A stretch of DNA of 64,000 bases. It comes from Pyxicephalus adspersus (lineage: Eukaryota > Chordata > Amphibia > Anura > Pyxicephalidae). Shown piece after piece: positions 54,396 to 64,000 of this stretch. The notes below the pieces were generated by a model. That model saw nothing but the letters and a program-made list of their open reading frames with translations. It searched no databases and was not told the origin of the DNA. Each line of letters starts with the position of its first letter. Within the stretch, counting starts at the first letter, position 1. The translations under genes were made by a program, and so were the position numbers. The DNA is taken from contig NC_092863.1 of the NCBI RefSeq assembly GCF_032062135.1, positions 21,721,154 through 21,785,153 on the forward strand, in the 5' to 3' direction.

Positions 54396-54420
54396 CACTG
54401 CTGTATAAAATAGACTCTTG

Positions 54421-55350
54421 TCCAGGGAACTCTCTTATTATTGGGCAACTCCAATCTAGCGTTAGATCAACTAATGGATAAAATTAGCACTCCTAAATAT
54501 CCCAATCCGCCTAAACAGAGTCATAAACCATCAAGTTTATTGCATAAATATGATCCTATAGATATTTGGAGAGAAATGAATCCTACCGAAAGGGACTATA
54601 CGTTTTTTTCGGTAGCCCATAATCAATATTCTCGAATAGATCGTATTTTTGCCCAATCCAATTTGATTCCTCTGGTATGTAAAGCCAGGATTCTCTCAGT
54701 TCCCTGGTCAGACCGTGACCCGGTGTTTGTGAAATTGGGAGGCTTAAGAGGTATGCAAACTGGAATTTGGTGGAGATTAAATGATAGCGTGCTTTCAAAT
54801 CCAGCAAAACAAACTGAGAACATCTGATATTAGAATATTTTTCTTTCAATTTGCCGGCAGATCGTTCCCCAGCTAATAACTGGGAGGCCCACAAGGCTTA
54901 TATTAGAGGAGAATTTATTAGACTGGAAACTCAACAAAAGTGATCCCTAGACAAACTCATAGAAATGAAAATCAAGGAGTATCATTTATTACAACAGCAA
55001 CACAAATCTAAGCCGATTCATGAATCTGGAAAACAAATTGAGACCTTGCGTACTGAACTGAATAAGCTATTAACTACGAAAGCTGAGAAATCATGGAGAT
55101 GGGCAAAAGATACATTTTATTCATGGGGGCATAGTCTGGGAAGGTTACTAGTTAATAAACTTAACACTTAACCCAGAAACTATGCTCTTCCTAAAATTAA
55201 GACAAAAGACAAAAGGTGACTCGGAACCCTGAGAAAATCTTATTCCTCCCTTTATGGTAAGCAGGTAAATACAAGACAAGCCCTTATGAATTCATTCCTT
55301 GATGGGATCAATCTGTCCAAACTCCAGTCTAAACATATAGAACTCATGGA
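54421..55350 (+). mobile_element. Tx1/L1-type LINE fragment (endonuclease to start of RT)
   Basis: The frame 54441-54827 reads YDPIDIWREMNPTERDYTFF and NQYSRIDRIFAQSNLIP, then SVPWSDRDPVFVKL: the C-terminal half of an L1-type apurinic endonuclease ('LVDxWRxxNPxxxxYTFxS...SRIDxxL...SDHxPV', with His of SDH changed to Arg). The frame 54965-55171 then gives the helical linker (LRTELNKLLTTKAEKSWRWA) and the 'RLLVNKL' segment before the RT. Sequence stops at the hAT left end (55351). Stops are present. Confidence 0.85.
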
Positions 55351-55639
55351 TAGGGATGAGTGAGCGAGATTTGTAAGTTCAATCTTGCGGCGAATTGGGC
55401 CTTTCTCGCTTACCGAACATTTAAGCGAGAACGGCCTTGTGATTTGCCTTAAGGTCATGTTCTTGCTGAACAAACTAGGGAAAAGAATCATTTGCTCCCA
55501 GGATGCACAGCAAGGCCCAGAAGCCCAATCAGCAGAGATCTTAAAACAGGCATATATACAGGGAAGGAGAGAGGGGTTAGTCACTCCATCTTGTGTTCTG
55601 TGTGCAAGAAAGAAGCCGGGAGAGAAGTGAATTGTGACA

Positions 55640-56170
55640 GGGACCGGTTAGGAGCCTTCTGTATATCTTGAAATATACAGATTGTGCAGTTTTTTTTGCT
55701 ACCTCTTGCTAGTCATCAGAAAAGGCAGAAACATTTCTGTCCTACACTCCAAAAAATATTTCAGTGTGATACCTCCTGCAATCTATCAAACAAGCCAGAA
55801 AAATTTCTGTATTTCTCTAAAAAAAAAATGTGGATATTTTATTCTGATCCCACATGCTATCAAAAAAAGCCCGAAACACTTCTGTATTTCTCTCTCTAAA
55901 AAAAAATACAGATATTTTATTCTGATCCCACTTGCTATCTATCAAAAAAGCCAGAAACATTTCTGTATTTCTCTAAAAAAAAAAAAAAACATTAAATTCT
56001 GATAGGACTTGCTATGCATCAAAAAAGCCAGAAATATTTCTGTATTTCTCTCAAAAAAAATACAGATATTTAATTCTGATAGCACTTGTTATCTATCCAA
56101 AAAGCCATAAAAATGTCTGTATAGATATTTCATTGTTTGATACCTCTTGCTATTTACCAAAGAAGACCGT
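55640..56170. repeat. AT-rich subterminal tandem repeats, left side of hAT
   Basis: About six ~85-bp units built from AAGCC(A/C)GAAACATTTCTGT, ATTTCTCT, an A-run, CAGATATTTTATTCTGAT and TGCTATCTATCAAA. The mirror-image block lies at 61330-62000 at the other end of the element. Confidence 0.88.
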
Positions 56171-56199
56171 TTGGTACAGGTACATTTTTGCCCTAACAA

Positions 56200-57160
56200 G
56201 GTAAAGATGAGTGGTAGACCGCTCTGTCTCAAGGCCCACCGCCTCCTCCTTCTGCTGTTACTGCTGCTGCCTGCCTAGTACACAGCTCTAGATGCCAGTT
56301 AACAATGTGCTCCAAGCTCCGTCTCAGGGCCCACCGCCTCCTCCTCCAGCTGCTGCTGCTGCTCCCCCCTCAGGGCCCTCTGCCTGTACTCTGACACCTG
56401 TGTATGGCTTGTAAGAGAGCTGTGAAACCTGGCGGCTAATTTAAGACTGGAGGAAACCCCCCCCGGGGCCCTCTCTGCCTCTACTCAGAGGCCTGTATCA
56501 AATCTGGCATGTTCCCTTGACCGGCCCATAAAATCGCCTTGCCTGCAACATAAAAGTACAGTGTTGTGCAGAGGTGTGGGAGTCTTAACATGTCTTTTTA
56601 GTAGCTATACGCAGTCCAGAGCAATACCCTGAATTTTTCCCCCATTCACTTTAATGGTGTTCGAATTTGACGTTCAATCACCCGAACAATATAGGTCTAT
56701 TCGAGCGAATAGCTGTCGAATCGGAATAGTGAGCTATTCGACCAATACTAGTACTGGGCAGGCGGCATCAGTAACTGCATGAGGAGGAGGCGGTGGGCCC
56801 TGAGATGGAGCGTGAACAGCTTTGGTAACCGGCAACTAGAGCTGGCTACTGGGCAGGCGGCAGCAGCAACAGATGGAGTAGACGGTGGGCCCTGAGACAG
56901 ACCATGGACGGCATTGGTAACTTGCATCTAGAGCTGGTTACTGGGCAGGCGGCAGCAACAACAGCAGGAGGAGTAAGGCGGTGGGCCCTGAGACGGAGTG
57001 TGGATGGCATTGTTAACTGGCATCTAGAGCTGGGTACTCAGCAGGTGGCAGCAGCAGCAGGAGGAGGAGGCTGTGGGCCCTAAAAATGAAGTGTCGATGG
57101 CATTGGTAACTGGCATCTAGAACTTGGTACTTGGCAGGCGGCAGCAGCAACAGCCTTAAC
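56200..57160. repeat. GC-rich minisatellite in hAT
   Basis: Units of about 110 bp with GGTGGGCCCTGAGA(C/T)GGA, GGCATTGGTAACTGGCATCT and GGGCAGGCGGCAGCAGCA repeat four to five times at 56750-57160, with inverted relatives at 56205-56400 (CAGGGCCCACCGCCTCCTCC). A further partial unit lies at 57768-57812 after an inserted piece. Confidence 0.85.
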
Positions 57161-57767
57161 CTCTGTCCACAACCTTCTCCTTTCTAAATCTCTAAATTTC
57201 CTGGCATTCCTGGCTTAAATTTCCTCACTGAAACTTGGCTTTCCTCCTCAGACTCTGCATCTGCTGCTGCTGTGTCCTATGGAGGCCTGCACTTTATAGC
57301 CCCAGACCTGGCAACAGAGTAGGGGGTGGTGTGGGTCTCATTCTCTCACCTAACGGTACATACAGAGTCCTCCCTAACCTGCCCTTCCTCATTTTCACCT
57401 TTTAAAGCCCACTTTGTCCGTCTTTTCTGCCCTCTACTCCTTATTGTTGCTGTTGTGAACTGACAGACAAAAGAGAAAGAGGTTAAGGCCATCACCTATA
57501 TGGACATTGTAGAAGCTGTAGCTTTTGGGGACATTGCTGTTTAGGGGACTGCCTTTTTCTATCTGCTAGTTGTAACTTTGTAGAATGCAAATAAATTTGT
57601 ACAAGTGTTTCCTGGCCCTGATAGTGGCCTTAGAAAGCCTACCAGGATATAAGAAAATGCAGGAAGTACAGGGGCAGAGAACAGAACATGTGGTCAGCAA
57701 GGGTGGATGCCTGCATTCCTTCCATGAGTCATGAGGCAATAGCAAGTCAATGTAAAATACGGGATTG
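57161..57767 (+). mobile_element. insertion in the minisatellite containing an L2-like LINE endonuclease fragment
   Basis: 57161-57445 reads LTETWLSSSDSASAAAVSYG followed by GGLHFIAPDLATE and GGVGLILSPNGTYRVLP in two frames, matching the 'LTETWL...ALSxxGxxFxHxPRxxxRGGGxGLL' part of L2-type endonucleases. The rest (57446-57767) is unrecognised. Minisatellite sequence flanks it on both sides, so it is a later insertion. Confidence 0.65.
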
Positions 57768-58339
57768 AGACGGAGCATGGACGGCATTAGTAACTGGCAT
57801 CTAGAGCTGGGTGTAGTGCATCGTCAATGACACCCCGAAGTGTGTAATCTGAAATTTGTGATTGAACGTGAAAGGGCCAGATGAAGATGTTTTGTGCGCC
57901 AGCACTGTTGCTGTGGTCTGTGGTGCCTGAAGCGGTAGTAAGGTAGACGATATTGCTAGTTTGCATCATGAAGTGCATGACATGAATGCTAACCCTCAAT
58001 AGTTAGCTTAAAAATTAGGCAAAAGCAATGGTTCCTATCAGTGTGGCAGTACTGGGGGTTTTCATCTGCAGTTTGTTGGCCTCCCGGAAGCAGCAGATAT
58101 GTAAACTATATTGCTAGCTGATACAATGTCAGGCATGACACTGGCGATAAATGCCACCCCTGGACGTTGCGATAACTAGCGGAAAAACTCAACCGAGGCG
58201 GGCTGAGCTGACGGTGTTTGGTGATAGGCAGCCATAGACTCAGCAGAGGAGCAGTGAGGGTTCACCGAGGCATCTTGGTTGACCAGTGAGTCCTTGTGTC
58301 AGTCAATAAGTGACATCTGCGGTGGGCATAAGATAGTTG

Positions 58340-61300
58340 TTAGTTACCCACCTTTCGTTCATTTTCAAGAAAATGTGAGGCGATTGACATTTTCAGGCTA
58401 CAGTTGTGGTCGGTTATCCGTGTGGGCCTCTGGCACCACTGCTGAGATCCCTGTATGGAATGTGGTGCGCAGAACTCACACAGCCGGTCGCATAGTATTC
58501 TGCTCAGGCGGCTCACCTTTTCTTTCTCTTGCGCCGCGTTGGGTAGAAACTGTGATATTTTGTATTTGTACCGGTGATCCAGAAGTAAGGCTAGCCAGTA
58601 ATCATCCTGCTTTTTGATACTGCAAATTCGGGGGTCCCTCCGTAGGCATGGCAACATGTGGACACACATATAAAAGGAGGGGTTCCTTGGGCTCATCCTC
58701 CTCCTGTCCCTCAGTAGGCGCCAAAACACCTTCCTCCTTATCACCCACCTCCTCCTCTTCAAGCTGCAGCAGTTTCTTTGTTCTATTGCCTGCAAAATGC
58801 CTAGGCCATGACAGCACAAATTCAGGTTGGACGGGTCCTGTCCGGCAGCCCCAACCTGGTCTCCATCATCATCATTTCCTCCTCCTGCTCTTGAAACTCA
58901 TGTTGCTGGTCAATGTCCATTCTTGCTCCTCCTGATGCTGGCTGTGCGCACTCGAGTGTAATGTCACCCTCATCCTCCTCCCCAATTTCTTCCCCTCCTC
59001 GCCCATCGCCTTACCGCTCCCGACTCACAATGTTTGTGGCCTGCTCAAAGTGGGCCAATACTTTGCATAGCGTCTCCATTTGCTGCCACTGGTCACTGCT
59101 AAAAAAAGCTCACTTGTGTGGCTGCACTAAGGGCACTGCTGCCTCCATGCACCACGCTAACCAAGTAATGGTGGATGGCTAGCTTTTGCTCACACAGACG
59201 CTGGAGAATGTGTAGGGTGGACTTCCATCTAGTTACGGTGTCGCAAATGAATCTATGCGGTGGCAGACTCGCTAGATCTTGCTAAGCACTGCGGCGGCAG
59301 TAGGGGATCGACGGACATGGCTGCAGATGGAGCAAGCCTGACTCAGTATGTTCTGCAGTCCTGGGTATGTGCAGAGGAACTTCTGCACCACCAGGTTCAG
59401 TACGTGGGCAAAGCAGGGCCCATGCGCAACGCGGTACCACAAGGTTGGCCCCGTTGTCCCACACTGCTTTGCCTGTTGTGAGCCCGGAGGTTGTCAGCCA
59501 AGCCTCAACCTCTCTGTGCAAAGCGGACTAGAGTTCTCTGGAGGTGTGACTTTTCTCCCCCAAGGACACCATTTTTCAGCACTGTCTGGCAATGAGTGTG
59601 ATTGAGGGAGCCGTAGTGACGTGCCCGCTTAACCACAGTGTCCTCCGCTGCTGCTGGCCTTTCAGGTGGAGTGTCGAAAAGAGAGGGTTTGCCGGTAGAA
59701 GGAATGAAGGCGGGAGAGGACTGAGCTGACCCATGCTTTCCCACCATTCCCCCTAGTCGGGGGTTCTTGGTGCTGCAATGCCTCTTGCAGACTACCGTCA
59801 ACTGATCTATGAAAGGCCACCCAGTGATCGGTGAATGACAGGTAGCTTCCCACTCCGTGCCTGGTTGTCCAGCTGTCTATGGTGATGGTGATTTGGCTAG
59901 ACACCGGGAATGCCAATGCCCAGGAGAGGTTACCCATTACATGTGCATGTAAACTGGCTACAGCTGTGCGGGAGAAAAAATGTCTGCTTGGTATATTCCA
60001 CCACCGCTCTTCACAGCCCATCAGGTCACAGAAGGGAGCCTAGTCCACAATGCTGTATGGCAGTAGCTGCACTAGATGCGAATTGAGGTCAATTACTCTT
60101 TTGTTGGTTGGGCCCATAGCCTGATGCCTTTGTGAAGAACTCCGGTAGAATCGGCTGAAGGGACTGGGACTCAAGGGAGCTGAAGGGGTTACTGGATTAC
60201 CCATCTTGCGGCGACAAACGTCTTCTGAGGCCACGAAGCCTGCGGACAGAAGCTGATACTTCCTCGCAGTTGGAAGTCTGGCTGGCAACAACCTCCTGAG
60301 ACGTAGAAGCAATGACGGAGGTGTAGAAATGGAGTTAATGCAGGTGAAAGAAGAGACGATACTGTGGTTGCACCCCCTTCAAGAGAACGCAAGTACTGCT
60401 TTCACTTTGGTTTGTGCTTCTTGCGCATGTGGGAAAGCAGGGATGTTGTACCCAAATTTGATCCAGCCTGTCCTCTGCGAATCTGTCTGTGGCACAGGAT
60501 GCAGATTGCTACCCACCCGTCAGCGTCTTTCAGTGTGAAAAAAAGACCACTCTGGAGAGGTGCGTGCAACCACTCTGCTGTTCTTTTTCTTTGCCTGCCC
60601 CTGCGTCTTCTGGGTGCCCTGTGTCTGCTCCTGCTCCATCTCCCCCACGGTCACATGGTCTCTGACTGTTCCCCTGCTTCTGCCCACTTGTCTGTGTGTT
60701 CTTTGGGACTCCATCCCCAGTCTGTTGCTGCTGCCTTTTCTTTACGTCTGTTTTGGAACTGCTGCTAGTCCTTACACTCACTGGTGCTTCCCAAGTGACA
60801 TCACCGTCCTCATCATCCTCATTTTCATCTAAGCCAACATCTGCTAAGGCAGCCATTGATGCAGAACCTTTGCCCAGCAACTGCTGACCACACTCTCCAA
60901 GGGTCTCAGTCTGCCTCCTACTCTAAAATTCTCAATGACCGATCCTCAGGCTTTTCATCAAACAACAAGGGGAGTCATCAGGAGGTACAGGCACATTAGC
61001 CACGCTAACTCCTGTCTTTGCTCTTGTCACGGCTTTGCTGGTTGCTGCTGCTGGTGCTGCAGAAGAAGAGCCTGCTGCACTTGAGGCCCCTAAGACCCAG
61101 TCCACAATACTCTCCACATGACGTGGCTGTCTCCCAATTAATCTACTAGTGTACTGATGCTCCGCACACATCTCAGACCTGTTTGATAACTTGTGCTGCT
61201 GCCTCCAACAGTTTGTTGCTGTCCTACAGTGGCGGACTCCTGGGGAGTATGCCCTGCCTTCCCCTGCGTCTACCACTAATCTTTAACTTATTCAGGCAAA
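58340..61300 (-). pseudogene. hAT transposase with BED zinc finger, disrupted
   Basis: On the - strand, in order: an Ala/Ser- and Gln/Asp-rich N-terminus (61276-60560); a BED finger near 60545-60400 (VAICILCHRQI, then LLSHMRKKHK, giving C-x2-C and H-x4-H); PTNKRVIDLNSHLVQLLPYS (60125-60040); MGCEERWWNIPSRHFF (60021); ITITIDSWTTRHGVGSYLSF (~59890), the hAT catalytic DSWT motif; CFAHVLNLVVQKFL (~59420), the family's HxLNLxV motif; and LLLDHRYKYKISQFLP (~58590), the 'LDPRYK' motif. Several stops and frameshifts interrupt it. The C-terminal dimerisation motif (SERxFS) was not found. It resembles the BED-finger (ZBED-type) hAT group. Confidence 0.82.
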
Positions 61301-61589
61301 AATGCACCTGTACCAAATGGTTGTCTTTGGTAAATAGCAAGAGGTATCAAACAATGAAATATCTGTATTTTTTGAGAGCAATACAGTCATTTTTCTGGCT
61401 TTGTAGATATATAGCAAGTGCTATCAAAATCAAATATCTGTAATTTTTTTAGAGAAATGCAGACATTTTTATGGCTTTTGGATAGCTTGGAAGAGGTAAT
61501 GTGTAAAATATGTGTTTTTTGTAGAGTAGGACAGAAATGTTAATTCTGTTTTTTGTTTTTTTTTGAAAAATAGCAAGAGGTAGCAACTT

Positions 61590-62010
61590 TAGTTCCTAAA
61601 TCTGTATATTTCAAGACATACAGAAGGCTCCTAACCTGCCCTGTCACAATGCACAATGGCTTTTGTGATAGATATGTGATTGATTGCAAGAGGTATATCG
61701 GTCGGACTGAAATATCTTTTTGTAGAGTAACAGAAATGTTTTTGCCTTTTTTGCTAGTTAGCAAGAGGTAGCATCAAAAACTGGACAATCTGTATATTTC
61801 AAGATATACAGAAGGCTCCTAACCTGCCCTGTCACAATGCACAATGGCTTTTGTGATAGATATGTGATTGATTGCAAGAGGTATATCGGTCGGACTGAAA
61901 TATCTCTTTTTGTAGAGTAACAGAAATGTTTTTGCCTTTTTGGTTAAATAGCAAGAGGTAGCAAGAAAAACTGCACAATTTGTATATTTCAAAATATAGA
62001 GAAGGCTCCT
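61590..62010. repeat. 188-bp tandem repeat, right subterminal part of hAT
   Basis: Two nearly identical units (~61600-61787 and ~61788-61978), starting TCTGTATATTTCAAGA and containing GGAAGGCTCC-type AGAAGGCTCCTAACCTGCCC and GGTATATCGGTCGGACTGAA, plus the beginning of a third at 61979. The phrase CAGAAGGCTCCTAACC mirrors GGAGCCTTCTGTATAT at 55650 on the left side. Confidence 0.9.
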
Positions 62011-62335
62011 AACCTGTCACAGTGTACTTCTCCCCCTGCTTCTCTCCCTTACACAGAACACAAGATGGATTGACTAAACCCTCCCTCCTTCCCTGAATAT
62101 ATACCTATTCTGAGATTTCTGCTTATTGGTGCTGCTGGGCCTTGCTGTGCATCCTGGGAGCAAATGATTCGCTCCCAGCTGCGCTGTTCCCACCAGAAAT
62201 AGTGGGCGCTTCCGCCCCCTGCATTTCCCCATGTTTGTTCAGCGAGAACACGTCCTCAAGGTAAATCACAAGGCCGATCTCGCTTAAATGTTCGGTAAGT
62301 GATCGAACTTAATAATCTCACACGCTCGTCCTTAG

Positions 62336-62427
62336 TCATAATACGTCTGATTGCGGAAACTAAGCAGGGTTAGGCTTGATTGGTACTTGGATGAGAGAAC
62401 ACCTGGGACTTCCAGCTGCTGTAGGAT
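62336..62427 (+). pseudogene. 5S rRNA-like unit 1, 5' part missing
   Basis: Begins inside the gene at CGTCTGATTGCGGAAACTAA and continues through AGCAGGGTTAGGCTTGATTG, CTTGGATGAGAGAACACCTG and GCTGTAGG. The first ~35 bases of 5S are replaced by the hAT right end. Confidence 0.85.
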
Positions 62428-62519
62428 ATGTTTTCTATTTTTCAAATAATTGCTTTTAATTTAAACTAAAAAAAAGTGCTAAAACAAATAAGAAGGATCA
62501 AATTGGGAGAAATTCAATT

Positions 62520-62638
62520 GCCTACGGCCATATCAGTCTGAATGCGCCCAATCTCATTTGATTTTCAGAAGCTAGGTAGGGTTGAGCTTGGTAAGTACTT
62601 GGATGGGAGACCACCTGTGGATACCAGGTGCCTTTAGT
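62520..62638 (+). pseudogene. 5S rRNA-like unit 2
   Basis: Full-length relative of vertebrate 5S rRNA: GCCTACGGCCATATCAGTCT at the start, GCTAGGTAGGGTTGAGCTTG for the A-box region, and CTTGGATGGGAGACCACCTG for the C-box. The end GGTGCCTTTAG is altered and no longer pairs with the 5' end fully. Likely a pseudogene. Confidence 0.9.
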
Positions 62639-62731
62639 TCCTTTTTCTATTGTTCAAATATATTGCTTTTAATTTAAACTAAAAAAAAGTGCTAAAAAAA
62701 TTAGAAAGATCAAATTGGGAGAAGGTAAAAT

Positions 62732-62850
62732 GCCTACGGCCACATCAGTCTGAATGTGCCCGTTCTCGTCTGATCTCGGAAGGTGAACAGGGTTGAGCCT
62801 AGTTAGTACTTGTATGGGAGACCACCTGGGAATACCAGGTGCTGTAGGCT
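62732..62850 (+). rRNA. 5S rRNA-like unit 3 (best preserved)
   Basis: 119 bases from GCCTACGGCCACATCAGTCT to GGTGCTGTAGGCT, so the 5' and 3' ends can still pair (helix I). The C-box reads TATGGGAGACCACCTGGGAA. A T-run (CTTTTTTCC, 62851-62859) follows, as in a Pol III terminator. It differs from the usual vertebrate 5S at perhaps fifteen positions (AGGTGAACAGGG for AGCTAAGCAGGG), so it may be a variant or a pseudogene. Confidence 0.7.
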
Positions 62851-62942
62851 CTTTTTTCCATTGTTCATATGTTTTGCTTTTAATTTAAACTTTTAAAAAT
62901 ACTAATGAAAAGAAGAAAAATTAAATTGGGAAATGTTTACAT

Positions 62943-63050
62943 GCCTATGTTAACATTAGTCTTGATGCATCCGATCATGAACTAAGCAGGGTTAAGACTG
63001 GTTAGACATGTTTATGAGACCCTACCAGTTGGTGTACCATCAGGAGTGCT
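62943..63050 (+). pseudogene. 5S rRNA-like unit 4, degraded
   Basis: GCCTATGTTAACATTAGTCT at the start, CTAAGCAGGGTTAAGACTGG in the middle and ACCATCAGGAGTGCT at the end; an internal deletion removes the CGTCTGATCTCGG part. It runs directly into L1 sequence. Confidence 0.8.
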
Positions 63051-64000
63051 AAAGAAACTACAGTCTGATTTCCTGAAATTTATTTGGTCATACCAGAGGC
63101 ATAGATTTGCTAAACCCATTGTTTGCAAGCCCAGAGAACTGGGGGGTATGGGGGCTCCTGACCTACACAAATATTATCTAGCGGCTCATTTATGGTACAT
63201 TCCGTTGTGGACATCACCCAAACCCCTTCAGTGTTTGTACGGATTTGGACGAAAGATTGCTCCTGCACACTCTAACGTGATGCGCTGGAGTTCACCCCTA
63301 TCCTTGAATGATTATGACCTTCCTGCACCCATGGTTTTTACAAGCAACCTATGGAGATCTTGCAAGGGTAGGTATGGCCTTTTATCTAAGGCCTCAAGGC
63401 TAACATAAGAGGCCCTTTTCAAATTGGACATCTGTTACACCCTGTGGATGAAAGTTTACTTACCTTTGAAGAGCTCTGTGAAATGGTTGACCTCCCTAGT
63501 ACCTCATTTTTTGCCTACTTACAAATTAGGCATTTTATCCTAACCCTCTGGCCCTCTGCCAGGTTCCAGCACAGGTCTTGGGGTGGACCCTGGATTTGGA
63601 TGACTGGCAGGAGATTTGGGAAACTGCTAATAAGAGCTCCATTTGTAGGGTATATAAGAAAAACTTATATAAAATCATTTTCAGGTATAAAGGTCAAAGA
63701 TTTTCTGCCAGAAAATCCGAACGGTAGGACATGAATCCCAAATATGCAGCATATGGATCCCTGTGCATGTTCACATCTCCAACATGTAGGTGAATATGTC
63801 TGATTGAATCTATGTATATCTGTTGGGCATCTGTACCATCTACTAGGGATCTTTTAAGATCTTTCCTGGTCTTTACTGGATCTGGACATCAGGTCAGGGT
63901 AAATGCTTTAGAGATTTGTTCCTGATCCAGTAAAGTATCTATGGCTTTCTCCAAGTATTTAATAAAATGTGGTAGACCTGGTTTTAAAACATGTAATAAA
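63051..64000 (+). mobile_element. Tx1/L1-type LINE fragment (ORF2 C-terminal part)
   Basis: The frame starting at 63046 reads LKKLQSDFLKFIWSYQRHRF, AKPIVCKPRELGGMGAPDLH and KYYLAAHLWYIPLW, which is the region after the RT of L1/Tx1 LINEs ('FIWxxKxxRIxxxxLxxPxxxGGLGLPDLxxYYxAxxL'). The frame 63444-63734 continues with LLTFEELCEMVDLPSTSFFA and YLQIRHFI ('TFxxLxxxYxLPxxxFxxYLQLRHF'). The 5' part is missing; the joint with the 5S unit is at about 63050. It continues to the window end. Confidence 0.85.

Larger units (their letters stand above)
55351..62335 (-). mobile_element. large hAT transposon (~7 kb) with long inverted ends
   Basis: The left end starts TAGGGATGAGTGAGCGAGAT; the right end read inward starts CTAAGGACGAGCGTGTGAGA. 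The two ends align for at least 100 bases (both contain CCGAACATTTAAGCGAGA and CGGCCTTGTGATTT). Just inside lie AT-rich tandem repeats on both sides (55640-56170 and 61330-62000), inverted with respect to each other, and on the left a GC-rich minisatellite. The transposase remnant runs on the - strand in 61300-58340. No clear 8-bp target duplication: left flank is L1 sequence and right flank is a truncated 5S unit. Confidence 0.85.

Noticed and set aside
55682..56002. Plus-strand repetitive 106-codon frame (KPETLLYFS-type repeats)
   Set aside because: It reads through non-coding AT-rich subterminal tandem repeats of the hAT element.
58648..59182. Plus-strand frames of ~90 codons in a Ser/Pro-rich region
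   Set aside because: They are shadows of the - strand hAT transposase remnant.
60364..60880. Plus-strand 134-codon frame with leucine-rich, signal-like character
   Set aside because: It is antisense to the BED finger and Gln/Asp-rich N-terminus of the hAT transposase.
62336..63050. CRISPR-like array (regular ~211-bp spacing)
   Set aside because: The repeated units are 5S rRNA-like genes with AT-rich spacers in vertebrate DNA.

Overview
The window is a stretch of vertebrate nuclear DNA. It carries the 3' part of one single-copy gene, pip4k2b (phosphatidylinositol-5-phosphate 4-kinase type 2 beta), on the + strand, embedded in very repeat-rich introns and downstream DNA. Six coding exons are recognised by translation, with GT/AG borders and compatible phases: 1626-1772, 1852-1890, 6692-6805, 7596-7848, 27112-27215 and 40200-40280 (TAG stop). 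They encode the last ~245 residues of a protein of about 416. The two largest introns (19.3 and 13.0 kb) are inflated by transposons. The mixture of repeats (CR1 and L2 LINEs, a Penelope-like element with a hammerhead-like motif, a Tc1 element, TTAA-flanked piggyBac-type MITEs, a large BED-finger hAT, Tx1/L1 LINEs, and a 5S rDNA-like tandem array) suggests an amphibian, probably an anuran. That is an inference from repeat content, and the species cannot be named.

Layout. 1-7.9 kb: four pip4k2b exons with an L2 LINE remnant (2.7-3.65 kb, - strand). 7.9-27.1 kb: one intron holding a CR1 fragment (8.4-9.7 kb) and a Penelope-like element on the - strand, scattered over ~11.2-24.05 kb and split by later insertions. 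These are a second CR1 copy that itself contains a Tc1 element that itself contains a piggyBac-type MITE (15.6-18.75 kb), and copy 1 of an unassigned gene-like mobile element (19.4-22.6 kb) that contains another TTAA-flanked MITE. 24.2-26 kb: nested inverted-repeat elements. 27.2-40.2 kb: the last intron, with several MITEs, a CR1 tail and copy 2 of the unassigned element in inverse orientation (35.0-36.84 kb). 40.28-53.2 kb: 3' UTR and downstream DNA with MITEs and a 181-bp tandem duplication; no second host gene was recognised. 53.3-54.4 kb: a third, diverged copy of the unassigned element. 54.4-64 kb: Tx1/L1 LINE fragments flanking a ~7-kb hAT transposon (55.35-62.34 kb) and four degenerate 5S rRNA units with a ~211-bp period.

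The most interesting item is the unassigned element. Three copies share a Cys-pair N-terminus, an acidic middle and a C-terminal half with spaced acidic residues that could be a DDE-type transposase. Two of the copies also share non-coding flanks, a TATA promoter and matching outer ends. All copies seen are disrupted. Similarity statements come from reading translations and from memory of protein families; no search was run.
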